From the NCBI GenBank assembly GCA_910589145.1, contig CAJUSD010000017.1, positions 1 through 61,551 on the forward strand: a stretch of 61,551 nt of DNA, in the 5' to 3' direction. The translations under genes and the position numbers were made by a program. The notes beneath the pieces are model-generated. The model searched no databases, was not told the DNA's origin, and was given only the letters and a program-made list of their open reading frames with translations. Below, piece by piece: positions 43,553 through 51,597 of the stretch. The first letter of the stretch is position 1; each line of letters starts with the position of its first letter. The stretch comes from an uncultured Oscillospiraceae bacterium (GTDB lineage: Bacteria > Bacillota > Clostridia > Oscillospirales > Ruminococcaceae).

Positions 43553-44350
43553 TTAAAATAGTCCAGAGATAAAACGGAATAATCCCATTCCCGCAATAGA
43601 ACCGACTGCAATCGCCAGAGCAATTACAAAAGCTTCTGCTGCGCGGGAAAGCCCTGCGGTGTAATCACCTTGCAGCGTGTCCCGAATTGCGTTGGTTATT
43701 GGCACACCGGGAACCAGCGGCATAATAGCGCTGATGATAATCGTCTGTCCATTAAGAAAGGGGAACAACAGGCAGCAAGCTTCAGTGACAAGGGCAATCA
43801 CCAGAGTTTTCAAAAGGTTTTCCATAAAATTATTGGAAAACCGTTCTGCTAAAACAAGCCCTGCCAACTGCATTGCGGCACAGGCAATACCGGAAACAAG
43901 TGTTTCCCCTATCCTGCCACCAAATAATACTGCAAATCCCATAGTAGACAGAAGAACCGCAGCAGTAACCCATTTTTTAGGATATGGGGGCAGGCTGCGG
44001 ATTTCTTTTAAACGAAGGATAGCTTCCTCCGGGGTAATATCCCCTCTGCAAAGTTCTCTGGAAACCTCATTGACCTGACAGATGCGGCTGAGATTGTTAG
44101 CGCGGCTGTTTATCCTCCGAATCTGTGTAACCGGAGGTATGGACGGATCCGCTAACGTTGCAAATATACCTGTAGTAGTTGCAAATACTTCCACTGATGC
44201 AAGCCCGGAAAGGCTCATAATTCTCCGCATAGTGTCTTCTACCCGGAAAATCTCCGCTCCACTCTCCAGGGTAATTTCCCCGGCCAGCATTGCAGCATCA
44301 TATAAAAGCTGGTATCCATTTAACAGATTGGGTTGTTGATATTCTGGCAT
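43553..44350 (-). CDS. Threonine/serine exporter, large subunit (ThrE N-terminal domain)
   Basis: 265 residues: an N-terminal soluble hydrolase-like part (EITLESGAEIFRVEDTMRRI, RINSRANNLSRICQVNEVSR), then five spans, with LVPGVPITNAIRDTLQGDY as the DUF1212 signature. It pairs with the following small subunit. The frame opens with GTG three codons earlier, but AGGAAG is correctly spaced for ATG 44350. Together they may balance threonine pools that the hom-thrB-lysC cluster makes; that link is inference. Confidence 0.88.
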   Translation of the reverse strand: MPEYQQPNLLNGYQLLYDAAMLAGEITLESGAEIFRVEDTMRRIMSLSGLASVEVFATTTGIFATLADPSIPPVTQIRRINSRANNLSRICQVNEVSRELCRGDITPEEAILRLKEIRSLPPYPKKWVTAAVLLSTMGFAVLFGGRIGETLVSGIACAAMQLAGLVLAERFSNNFMENLLKTLVIALVTEACCLLFPFLNGQTIIISAIMPLVPGVPITNAIRDTLQGDYTAGLSRAAEAFVIALAIAVGSIAGMGLFRFISGLF

Positions 44351-44793
44351 CCAGTTCACTTCCTGACCGTTTTTATTTTATTTGCTAACATATTATCATA
44401 AACAAATAGGATTGTATACTGTAAATCTTTCATATGTTCAAAAACCCTCTTTTCAGATTGATGCTGCTAATTCTCTAGGGCGTGTCCCTAAAGTCGGGGT
44501 GCCTGGATTTTTCGCAGGGAGGGAGTGACTGCAAGGAGAAAAGCGCAGGGAATACTGTATGTATTCCGAGCATTTTTGACGCAGCAAGCACTTTCTCCTT
44601 GTAGAAAAAGACAAGTGCCAAGACTTTAGGGACACGCCCTAGTATCCAAATTTTTATCCAGGTGGCTGAACAGGATATATAAAATGTAAAGGGACTATTT
44701 CAAAGGATTCAAAAAATAAGGGCTGTTCATTTCTATAAGGTTGTGTTAAAATAATTTTGTATGGAATTCTTTTGACATGGAAAGGCGTGACAA
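44351..44793. other. Intergenic region holding a MITE-like element
   Basis: 443 bases between divergent genes. Apart from the element at 44475-44642, it is AT-rich and should contain promoters for the exporter genes (minus) and the alcohol dehydrogenase (plus). No additional gene is supported. Confidence 0.5.
44475..44642. mobile_element. MITE-like element with perfect 21-bp terminal inverted repeats
   Basis: CTAGGGCGTGTCCCTAAAGTC (44475-44495) is exactly inverted at 44622-44642. The ends contain CTAG on both sides, consistent with TA or CTAG target duplication. Inner arms TGCAAGGAGAAA and TTTCTCCTTGTA form a second stem, so the whole 168 bases can fold into a long cruciform. No open frame. 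The family differs from the element at 33628-33789. Confidence 0.78.
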
Positions 44794-45957
44794 TTGAAAA
44801 TGGATATTTTTGACATTCAAACAAAGGTTGTCCTGGGGGAAGGCTCCTTGGAAAAAATGAAGGATTTGGGTGTTCATGACGCCTGTATTATTTGCGATCC
44901 TTTCATGGTTTCTTCCGGCAAAATTAACGAACTTTTGACTGTACTCAGGGAAGCTAATATTAAATACAGGGTGTTTTCAGACATTGTCCCCGATCCTTCC
45001 ATTGAGGTAGTAGTACAAGGGATTATCCGTATTTTGAACCATAAGCCCGATGCAGTCATTGCCTTTGGAGGCGGGTCAGCTATTGATACGGCTAAAATTG
45101 TAAGCTATTTTTATACGACCATCCAAGGGGTGGAAAAACCTTTGGGCATAGCAATCCCCACTACCAGTGGAACGGGGTCAGAAGTTACATCTTTTGCGGT
45201 TATTTCAGATAAAGCCAAACAGGTAAAATATCCCCTTCATGATAAAACGTTAATTCCTGATGTAGCAATCCTTGAACCGGAATTAATCCGTACTGTTCCC
45301 CCTTCGGTTACAGCGGATACGGGAATGGACGTGCTTACTCACGCGCTGGAAGCATTTGTTTCAACAGGTGCATGTGATTTTTCCGACGCTTTCTCAGAGA
45401 AGGCAATGCGGTATGTGTTCCGTTATCTTCCCATTGTCTATAAAAATCCCAATGATATGATTGCAAGGGAAAAAATACACAATGCTTCCTGTATGGCGGG
45501 TATGGCGTTTAACCATGCAGGGCTTGGAGTAAACCACAGCATGGCGCATGCTTTAGGTGCAGTGTTTCATATTCCCCACGGTAAGGCAAACGCCATGCTT
45601 CTGCCATATGTGTCGGAATATAACGCTGGTTTGGTTTTTTCCAAACTAGAGTGTAACAAAGCAGCAGTTCGTTATGCATATTTGTCTGAAATATTGGGGA
45701 TGCCTGCTTCTACTACAGCGGAAGGGGTGGAAAGTTTGATTTCTGCCATGATCCATCTGATGAAAACAGTAGAAATTCCCTTAAACCTGAAAGATTACAA
45801 CATTCCTGAAAATACGTTTGCAGAAAATTTGAACGCATTATGTGAAGCCGCCTTTCATGATCGCTGCACCTCAGCCAACCCGGTGAAAATTACCATAGAT
45901 GAAATCCGGGAAATTTATATTCGCTGCTATACTGGTACCCGTACCATAGCAAAATAA
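44794..45957 (+). CDS. Iron-containing alcohol dehydrogenase (1-propanol/ethanol type)
   Basis: 387 residues of the group III metal-dependent alcohol dehydrogenases. The NAD-binding GGGSAIDTAK is near 90-100. Metal ligands lie in TGMDVLTHALEAF (D, H) and VNHSMAHALGAVFHIPHG (H...H). It resembles PduQ/EutG-like enzymes reducing aldehydes to alcohols in fermentation. The start TTG at 44794 is spaced well after AAAGGCG; an ATG two codons later is the alternative. No microcompartment genes are nearby. Confidence 0.9.
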   Translation: MKMDIFDIQTKVVLGEGSLEKMKDLGVHDACIICDPFMVSSGKINELLTVLREANIKYRVFSDIVPDPSIEVVVQGIIRILNHKPDAVIAFGGGSAIDTAKIVSYFYTTIQGVEKPLGIAIPTTSGTGSEVTSFAVISDKAKQVKYPLHDKTLIPDVAILEPELIRTVPPSVTADTGMDVLTHALEAFVSTGACDFSDAFSEKAMRYVFRYLPIVYKNPNDMIAREKIHNASCMAGMAFNHAGLGVNHSMAHALGAVFHIPHGKANAMLLPYVSEYNAGLVFSKLECNKAAVRYAYLSEILGMPASTTAEGVESLISAMIHLMKTVEIPLNLKDYNIPENTFAENLNALCEAAFHDRCTSANPVKITIDEIREIYIRCYTGTRTIAK

Positions 45958-45986
45958 AACCCCAGATTTGAAAAAAGGGGGCATAT

Positions 45987-46685
45987 ATGATATATACGGT
46001 TATGATTGTGGAAGATGATGAAGTTATTTCCCAGGTGCTTTCCCGACAGCTTAGGAAATGGGGCTATCAAATACAGACAGTAGAGAATTTTGAGGCTGTT
46101 TTGGAACAGTTTCTTACTGTCCAGCCGGATTTGGTCTTATTGGATATCTCCCTCCCCTTTTTTAATGGATATCATTGGTGTACGGAAATTCGAAAAGTCA
46201 GTAAAATCCCTATTCTGTTTATATCTTCTGCCAAGGACAATATGAGCCTGGTTATGGCTTTAAGCATGGGTGCAGATGATTTTATTGCCAAACCATTTGA
46301 TCTTGATGTTGCCATTGCGAAAATTCAGGCTCTGCTCCGCCGTGCTTATGACTTTGGTCCGCAAGCCAGTCAAATGGAATATCGCGGCGCAGTGCTTTCC
46401 TTGGGCGATGCAACGCTCTCTTATCAGGGACAAACCCTGGAATTAACAAAAAATGAATTTAAGATTCTTCAAACGCTTTTGGAAAATCAGGGCTGCACGG
46501 TTTCCAGAGAGGGCATTATGCGGCAGCTCTGGCAGGATGACAATTTTATTGACGACAATACCCTTACTGTCAACATCGCCAGGCTTAGAAAAAAATTAGA
46601 GGAAACGGGTTTGTCAGGGTGGATTGTCACCAGGAAAGGGCTGGGATATATGGCGCCTTTGGATGAGAAGGGACAACAGCTATGA
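45987..46685 (+). CDS. Response regulator, Bce/OmpR type
   Basis: 232 residues. Receiver: E9-D10-D11 pocket, phospho-acceptor D53 (LVLLDISLPFFNGYHWC), switch S/T in FISSAKDNM and K in ADDFIAKPFDLDVAIAKI. The winged-helix C-terminus (QLWQDDNFIDDNTLTVNIAR) is the BceR-like version, in which DNTLTVNIARLRKKL is characteristic. GGGGG precedes the ATG. It overlaps the kinase by four bases. BceR-type regulators normally activate a neighbouring peptide-resistance ABC exporter, which is absent here. Confidence 0.92.
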   Translation: MIYTVMIVEDDEVISQVLSRQLRKWGYQIQTVENFEAVLEQFLTVQPDLVLLDISLPFFNGYHWCTEIRKVSKIPILFISSAKDNMSLVMALSMGADDFIAKPFDLDVAIAKIQALLRRAYDFGPQASQMEYRGAVLSLGDATLSYQGQTLELTKNEFKILQTLLENQGCTVSREGIMRQLWQDDNFIDDNTLTVNIARLRKKLEETGLSGWIVTRKGLGYMAPLDEKGQQL

Positions 46686-47713
46686 AAACAGTTGGCTTTA
46701 TGTCCTCTATGTTTCGCTTTGTTGCAGTTAAGCGCTGGAATTTTCTGGAATTCGGCTTTTCTATGGGGGTTCTTCTTCTGGTTTACAGCCTATACCAGCT
46801 TCCCTGGGGGCCGGCGTTTTATACCATTATGGTGTTATCTGCTTTGAAACTGTTTTTCACTCTCGGGGAAGGTTATTTTTATTGGAAAAAACGTTGCCTT
46901 TTAGAAAAGCTTTTCGAGTGTACAAATGCACAGGCAGGGGTTACACCTATGTTAGACGCCATACTCCATGAAGGAGTTCATTTCAATCCTTTGGAACAAC
47001 GATACTTTTCTATCATTCGCCTTTTAGAATCAGAACGCAGCGCATTAGCCGACAACTATGAACAGAAAAGCCTGGCTGCAAGAAATTACTACACCTTATG
47101 GTCCCATCAAATAAAAACACCTCTGGCAGCCGCAGGTCTTCTTTTAAAAGAGGACAAAATTGATAAAAACGCATTGATACAGCAGATTTTTAAAATTGAG
47201 CAGTATGTAGATATGGTTTTACAATTTGAACGTTTGGGAGACCGCGATCTGGAATTTAAAGCAGTTCCAATCAGGCATCTGGTCAATCAGGCTGTCAAAA
47301 GGGTTTCTGTGCTTTTTATTCATAAGCATATTAAGCTGGAGCTGGGGGAGCTGGAGGGGGATGTTTTAACAGATGAAAAATGGCTCTGCTTTGTATTGGA
47401 ACAGGTTTTGACCAACGCTGTAAAATATACGCGGCATGGCTCGGTAGCCATTTATTGGGCGGAGCAGGGCATTTTGGCAGTAAAGGATACTGGTACTGGC
47501 ATCCGTGCCGAGGACATCCCCAGGTTGTTCAGCAGAGGATTTACCGGATATAATGGAAGGGCAGATTTGGAAAAAAGATCTACAGGAATTGGATTGTTTC
47601 TTTGTAAAGAAACAATGGATATGCTGGGACATCGAATTTTTCTGCAATCAACTGTTGGGAAAGGGACTACTGTTTTTCTGGATCTTCGGAGAGGAAAATT
47701 AGAGGTTGAATAG
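46682..47713 (+). CDS. Intramembrane-sensing histidine kinase (BceS-like)
   Basis: 343 residues with two close membrane spans (about 24-40 and 45-62) and almost no extracellular loop, no HAMP, H142 in WSHQIKTPLAAAGLLL, then ATPase motifs (FVLEQVLTNAVKYTR, VKDTGTGIRAEDIP, STGIGLFLCKE). The H-Q-I-K-T-P form and the tiny loop mark the BceS family, which senses through an ABC exporter. Its cognate exporter is not adjacent; a distinct FtsX-type ABC exporter lies about 8.8 kb downstream. The terminator stem overlaps its last codons. Confidence 0.92.
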   Translation: MKTVGFMSSMFRFVAVKRWNFLEFGFSMGVLLLVYSLYQLPWGPAFYTIMVLSALKLFFTLGEGYFYWKKRCLLEKLFECTNAQAGVTPMLDAILHEGVHFNPLEQRYFSIIRLLESERSALADNYEQKSLAARNYYTLWSHQIKTPLAAAGLLLKEDKIDKNALIQQIFKIEQYVDMVLQFERLGDRDLEFKAVPIRHLVNQAVKRVSVLFIHKHIKLELGELEGDVLTDEKWLCFVLEQVLTNAVKYTRHGSVAIYWAEQGILAVKDTGTGIRAEDIPRLFSRGFTGYNGRADLEKRSTGIGLFLCKETMDMLGHRIFLQSTVGKGTTVFLDLRRGKLEVE

Positions 47714-47740
47714 GTTAATCCTATTCAACCTCTAATTTTC
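47694..47740. terminator. Long hairpin overlapping the kinase stop codon
   Basis: A perfect 21-bp stem: 47694-47714 (GAAAATTAGAGGTTGAATAG plus G) with 47720-47740, loop TTAAT. The left arm encodes the kinase C-terminus (KLEVE and stop). A U tract within the right arm is short. It lies between converging genes and probably terminates or protects both mRNAs. Confidence 0.7.
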
Positions 47741-47763
47741 TCGCCTCGGTCTGCACCTGCATA

Positions 47764-48366
47764 TCAGGCTTTCCTGGCTGGCTTTATGTCCTGATAGAAT
47801 AATCCGTGCTGGTTGCAATGCCAAAGCAGCCTTCCATGTGCAAGGGTAGGAATCCGCGTCTGCAATTCCCATTCAGGATATTGCTTTTTCAATATCATTG
47901 TATCCCCTGTCAGCAAAGCCACAAATGTAATAAAATGTTCGCGCTCCATTGGATGGCTGGTAGTAATAAAGTACTCATCTTCTATTATCTCAACCTTAAG
48001 CATTTCATCTTCGGGAGCTTTTTGCGGCAGTACCGGCTGTAATTTTTTACCACAGCAGGAAATACCCGCCTCTGTAGTAGCGGTAATTAAATTCCCACAG
48101 GTTGGGCAGACATAAAACTTTAGTTTTTTCATATTACCTCTCCAAGTATCGTTTGCATCCAATTCGCCGGAAAGCAGTTTTTCCAAATCAACTTCAAATA
48201 TTTTAGATAAATCAGTCAGCAGGGAAACCTCTGGGCAGCCTAAACCGCGTTCCCATTTACTGACAGTTTTGTCGCTGATGTTCATTTTCTCGGCTAATTG
48301 TAATTGTGTAAGATGTTTTTCTTTTCGCAGTTTATAAATTAACCTGCCAATTTTGATATGGTTCAT
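47764..48366 (-). CDS. XRE-type regulator fused to a desulfoferrodoxin-like iron domain
   Basis: 200 residues. An XRE helix-turn-helix (about 6-65: QLAEKMNISDKTVSKWERGL) is followed by a desulforedoxin-like Cys4 site (C87, C90, C104, C105: VCPTCGN, SCCGKKL) and a superoxide-reductase-like domain with H138, H144 (SHPMEREHF), C184 and H187 (HCNQHG). The usual fourth histidine (in EKHxP) is not at its expected place. Desulfoferrodoxins bind iron and react with superoxide; here the fusion suggests a redox- or iron-sensing repressor. ATG follows GAGGAGG. Stand-alone gene. Confidence 0.85.
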   Translation of the reverse strand: MNHIKIGRLIYKLRKEKHLTQLQLAEKMNISDKTVSKWERGLGCPEVSLLTDLSKIFEVDLEKLLSGELDANDTWRGNMKKLKFYVCPTCGNLITATTEAGISCCGKKLQPVLPQKAPEDEMLKVEIIEDEYFITTSHPMEREHFITFVALLTGDTMILKKQYPEWELQTRIPTLAHGRLLWHCNQHGLFYQDIKPARKA

Positions 48367-48537
48367 TTTAACCTCCTCAAAAACAATTATAGCATTTGTC
48401 CTACGAAAAACAATAAACGCTCCGTAGAGTTTTACCTATAGCAGTCCAAGGAAACTTTAACCCTTTTCAATACGCCTCAGGTCATACTCATCGAAAGTCG
48501 TTCCTGCATCTTTGCTTTAAAAAACTTTATAAAACCC

Positions 48538-48566
48538 TTGTAAAACAGCAAAAAAGCGTATATAAT
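48538..48566 (+). promoter_or_regulatory. Promoter of the serS T-box leader
   Basis: TTGTAA (48538-48543) and TATAAT (48561-48566) with 17-base spacing, placing the transcript start near 48573. Confidence 0.75.
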
Positions 48567-48572
48567 AAAAAA

Positions 48573-48818
48573 ATCAGCAAAGAAAAAAGCTATATCCTGA
48601 AAAAAGTCCTTCCAGAGAGCCGGGTTTGGGAAAATCGTTTTCCAAGGTGGAAACCGGCGGACGGTTCAGGGTTATCCACTTTTGGAGCTGCTGGCGACGA
48701 GCCGGAGGTTTGCGGCCTTTATCCCGCTTTCAAGTGGCAGTCTTAACTGTATGGCTGCAAATTGGGTGGCAACGCGGAGCCTTTCCGTCCCATAATATGG
48801 GATGGAAAGGCTTTTTTA
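48573..48818 (+). ncRNA. Serine T-box riboswitch (tRNA-Ser sensing leader)
   Basis: A T-box leader ahead of serS. Stem I begins CCAGAGAGCCGGG (about 48610) with GGAAACCGG later. The antiterminator T-box is GGGTGGCAACGCGG (48764-48777). Its UGGC would pair with the GCCA end of tRNA-Ser (discriminator G), which fits serine. A UCC in GGTTATCCACTTT (48675-48677) is a candidate specifier codon. The terminator is AGCCTTTCCGTCCCAT with ATGGGATGGAAAGGCT (48778-48812) and a U run. Uncharged tRNA-Ser should permit serS expression. Confidence 0.9.
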
Positions 48819-48866
48819 ATGCCGCCTGCCAAAAAGAACCTATATAAACAGGAGGAATCAACTGAA

Positions 48867-50147
48867 ATGCTGGATATCAAATTTGTACGTGCCAACCCGG
48901 ACACAGTAAAGGAAAACATCAAAAAGAAGTTTCAGGATGAAAAACTTCCCTTGGTAGATGAAGTTCTGGAATTGGACCAGAAGTACAGGGAAGCCAAAAC
49001 ACGCTGCGACTATCTTAGAGGACAGCGCAATACCCTAAGCAAACAAATCGGCGGATTGATGGCAAAAGGCGAAAAAGAGGAAGCCGAAAAGGTAAAGGCT
49101 CAGGTTGCAGAAGCTGCAAAGGAACTTGCTTCCCTGGAGGAAAAGGAAACTGAGTGGGAAGCAGAAATTAAAAAGCGTATGATGGTAATTCCCAATATCA
49201 TCGATCCTTCTGTGCCTATTGGGAAAAGCGACAGCGAAAACGTAGAAGTGGAACGTTTTGGGGAACCAAAGGTTCCTGACTTTGAAGTTCCTTACCATGT
49301 GGAAATTATGGAACGGCTTCACGGAATTGATCTGGACAGTGCAAGGAAAACCAGTGGAAACGGTTTTTACTACCTTTGCGGGGATATTGCCCGGTTACAT
49401 TCTGCAATACTTTCTTATGCAAGAGATTTTATGATTGATCGGGGATTTACCTATTATGTCCCGCCCTTCATGATCCGTGGGAATGTTGTTACAGGTGTTA
49501 TGAGCTTTTCCGAAATGGAAAATATGATGTACAAAATCGAAGGTGAGGATTTATATCTGATTGGCACCAGCGAGCATTCCATGATTGGCAAGTTTATTGA
49601 TACAATGCTGGACGAATCCCAGCTTCCACAAACCCTTACCAGCTATTCCCCCTGCTTCCGTAAAGAAGTCGGTGCCCATGGAATTGAGGAACGGGGCGTT
49701 TATCGTATCCACCAGTTTGAAAAACAGGAAATGATTGTGGTTTGTAAGCCCGAAGAAAGCCCTATGTGGTATGAAAAACTGTGGCAGAATACTGTCGATT
49801 TCTTCCGCTCGCTGGATATTCCCGTTAGAACCCTTGAGTGCTGCTCTGGGGATTTGGCTGACCTGAAGGTCAAGAGCGTTGACGTTGAAGCCTGGTCGCC
49901 AAGACAGAAAAAATATTTCGAGGTGGGAAGCTGCTCCAATTTGGGCGATGCTCAGGCAAGACGGCTTGGAATCCGCATTAAGAATAAGGAAAAGGGAAAT
50001 TATTTTCCACATACGCTGAATAATACGGTTGTAGCTCCGCCAAGAATGTTAATTGCTTTTTTGGAAAATAATTTGAATGAGGATGGTTCAGTTAGAATTC
50101 CACAACCCCTTCGGATGTATATGGGAGGAAAAGATACGATTCGCTAA
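48867..50147 (+). CDS. serS: Seryl-tRNA synthetase, archaeal-type sequence
   Basis: 426 residues. The N-terminal long coiled-coil arm that grips tRNA-Ser is about 28-110. The class II core follows, with motif 2 SPCFRKEVGAHGIEERGVYR and motif 3 HTLNNTVVAPPRMLIAFLEN. The second is closer to archaeal/eukaryotic enzymes (HTLNSTAIATSR) than to the bacterial GSGLAVGR form. It charges tRNA-Ser with serine. The frame extends upstream into the T-box, but GGAGGAA marks ATG 48867. Regulated by the T-box leader. Confidence 0.95.
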   Translation: MLDIKFVRANPDTVKENIKKKFQDEKLPLVDEVLELDQKYREAKTRCDYLRGQRNTLSKQIGGLMAKGEKEEAEKVKAQVAEAAKELASLEEKETEWEAEIKKRMMVIPNIIDPSVPIGKSDSENVEVERFGEPKVPDFEVPYHVEIMERLHGIDLDSARKTSGNGFYYLCGDIARLHSAILSYARDFMIDRGFTYYVPPFMIRGNVVTGVMSFSEMENMMYKIEGEDLYLIGTSEHSMIGKFIDTMLDESQLPQTLTSYSPCFRKEVGAHGIEERGVYRIHQFEKQEMIVVCKPEESPMWYEKLWQNTVDFFRSLDIPVRTLECCSGDLADLKVKSVDVEAWSPRQKKYFEVGSCSNLGDAQARRLGIRIKNKEKGNYFPHTLNNTVVAPPRMLIAFLENNLNEDGSVRIPQPLRMYMGGKDTIR

Positions 50148-50169
50148 GATGTGGGCATAAATTCAAAAG

Positions 50170-50262
50170 TGAATATCATCAAAGGCAAATTAAAAGGTCT
50201 TCGGGTTCAAGGGGTGCAGCAAAGCTATGTGCAGCAAAGCTGCACTTCTGAAAAGCCCCTGG
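50170..50262. repeat. Inverted copy of the dispersed repeat near lysC
   Basis: ATCAAAGGCAAATTAAAAGG through GGTTCAAGGGGTGCAGCAAAGCT matches the reverse complement of 22216-22262, then continues with a duplicated GTGCAGCAAAGCT. It fills the gap between serS and the converging phospholipase-like gene; the GCAGC palindromes may terminate transcription. Confidence 0.7.
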
Positions 50263-50322
50263 TGGTTTGATAAATTTCAATTTGCGGACAGTATCGCCTG
50301 CCTAGGAAAATATATAATCAAG

Positions 50323-50961
50323 TCAAACCGAAAGAATTTTGCAGCATTGGGATTCCACATAATCTGCCAGAAGCCAAACAATTTCTTTTGTAATCACTTT
50401 TGGGGCTTCTCTCTCCAACGTGCAAAAATATGAATCCATCAGATAAAGACGATAACGGTTAATCAGGTCAGCAGGAAGTTTGTTAATCTTATAAGCTTGG
50501 GCAGATTTTAAAGCCGGGCTGACATCCTGTACCCACCAGGATTGATTCTGCTGAAAATAATCATAACGGAAGCACTCAGCCCAGCCTGCATCGTTGGGGT
50601 TTTCATAAATCCTGGCAGTATCAGCCTTTTTAGATGCTGCCCAAATGGGTTCATGAAGGGTTTCATCAAAGGCGGCATCAGTAATATTATGAACAGCATA
50701 CCCCAGCAGGAAATCGTGGTTAAGTTTCTCCCTCTTTTTCTGATAAAATTCCCCAATATTTTGATACCATTGTTTTGGGGTTTTCGCCCTAAGATGCGCT
50801 GCCCAGCGAATTCCTTTTTCAGCAAAGCCGTCAAGATTTACACTGTCTGGAGCGATTATTCCCAAATAATACCCACCCGGATCATTGATTTTTCCATAGA
50901 ACAGACCGCCTGACTGCATTAGCCGCCAGGCGGTTTCTAAATGTATCATAATAGAAGCCAT
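50323..50961 (-). CDS. Zinc-dependent phospholipase C-like protein
   Basis: 212 residues. The pattern ASIMIHLETAWRLM, YYLGIIAPDSVN, NHDFLLGYAVHNITDAAFDE matches the clostridial zinc-dependent phospholipase C/zinc-binding hydrolase-like group, with the first H, and the D and H residues of GYAVHNITD as candidate ligands. There is no signal peptide, unlike secreted alpha-toxin-type enzymes, so the product is cytoplasmic and activity is uncertain. AGGAGG is correctly spaced for ATG 50961 rather than the TTG three codons earlier. Confidence 0.75.
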   Translation of the reverse strand: MASIMIHLETAWRLMQSGGLFYGKINDPGGYYLGIIAPDSVNLDGFAEKGIRWAAHLRAKTPKQWYQNIGEFYQKKREKLNHDFLLGYAVHNITDAAFDETLHEPIWAASKKADTARIYENPNDAGWAECFRYDYFQQNQSWWVQDVSPALKSAQAYKINKLPADLINRYRLYLMDSYFCTLEREAPKVITKEIVWLLADYVESQCCKILSV

Positions 50962-51147
50962 TTGGAACAACCTCCTAAACCTTTATATTCTGCTATCAGT
51001 ATAACTTTTTTTATGGTATGCTTCAATCCCGTTTTCTAAAAAAATTCATAAAAACCACATAGATTTGAGCAATTTGTGGTGATATACTAAAATATACAAA
51101 ATTGAATAGTCTAAAATTGAATTAAAAAGAAAATGGGAGGGAAATAA

Positions 51148-51597
51148 ATGAATTTTTCTGAAATTCTGGAGTTTTCAGACAATACCAGAAAGGCATATGA
51201 AAAGATGTGTGAGCCTTTATGCCGAAAGTTTCAACTGCCACAAACGGCTTTTGACATATTAATGTTTCTTGCAAATAATCCACAGTATCACACAGCAAGC
51301 GACATTGTACAGATTCGTAAAATCAAAGCGAATCTGGTTTCTTTTCATGTAGAAAAACTGGTACAGGAGGGGATGTTAGAGCGCCGTTCCCTCCCAGAAG
51401 ACCGACGAAAAATAATATTAGTCTGTACTCCAAAATCCCAACCTATTACAAAGCAGGGCAGGGAAATGCAGCAGACATTTATTCATGCTGTCACAGCAGG
51501 CATACCAAGAGAAGATTTGCAGATGATCCGCGAAACCATCAACCGGATAGGAAGCAATGCAGCAGAAATAATTAGGACAGGGAGGACACAGGAATGA
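51148..51597 (+). CDS. MarR-family transcriptional regulator
   Basis: 149 residues. The winged helix is about 30-100 (TAFDILMFLANNPQYHTASD, then VEKLVQEGMLERRSLPEDRR, the MarR wing). It starts at ATG after GGGAGGG and overlaps the TauE/SafE gene by ATGA, so it probably represses its own operon and responds to a small anion or organic compound. The region just upstream has a direct repeat AAAATTGAAT (51099-51108 and about 51113-51122) that might be its operator. Confidence 0.9.
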   Translation: MNFSEILEFSDNTRKAYEKMCEPLCRKFQLPQTAFDILMFLANNPQYHTASDIVQIRKIKANLVSFHVEKLVQEGMLERRSLPEDRRKIILVCTPKSQPITKQGREMQQTFIHAVTAGIPREDLQMIRETINRIGSNAAEIIRTGRTQE

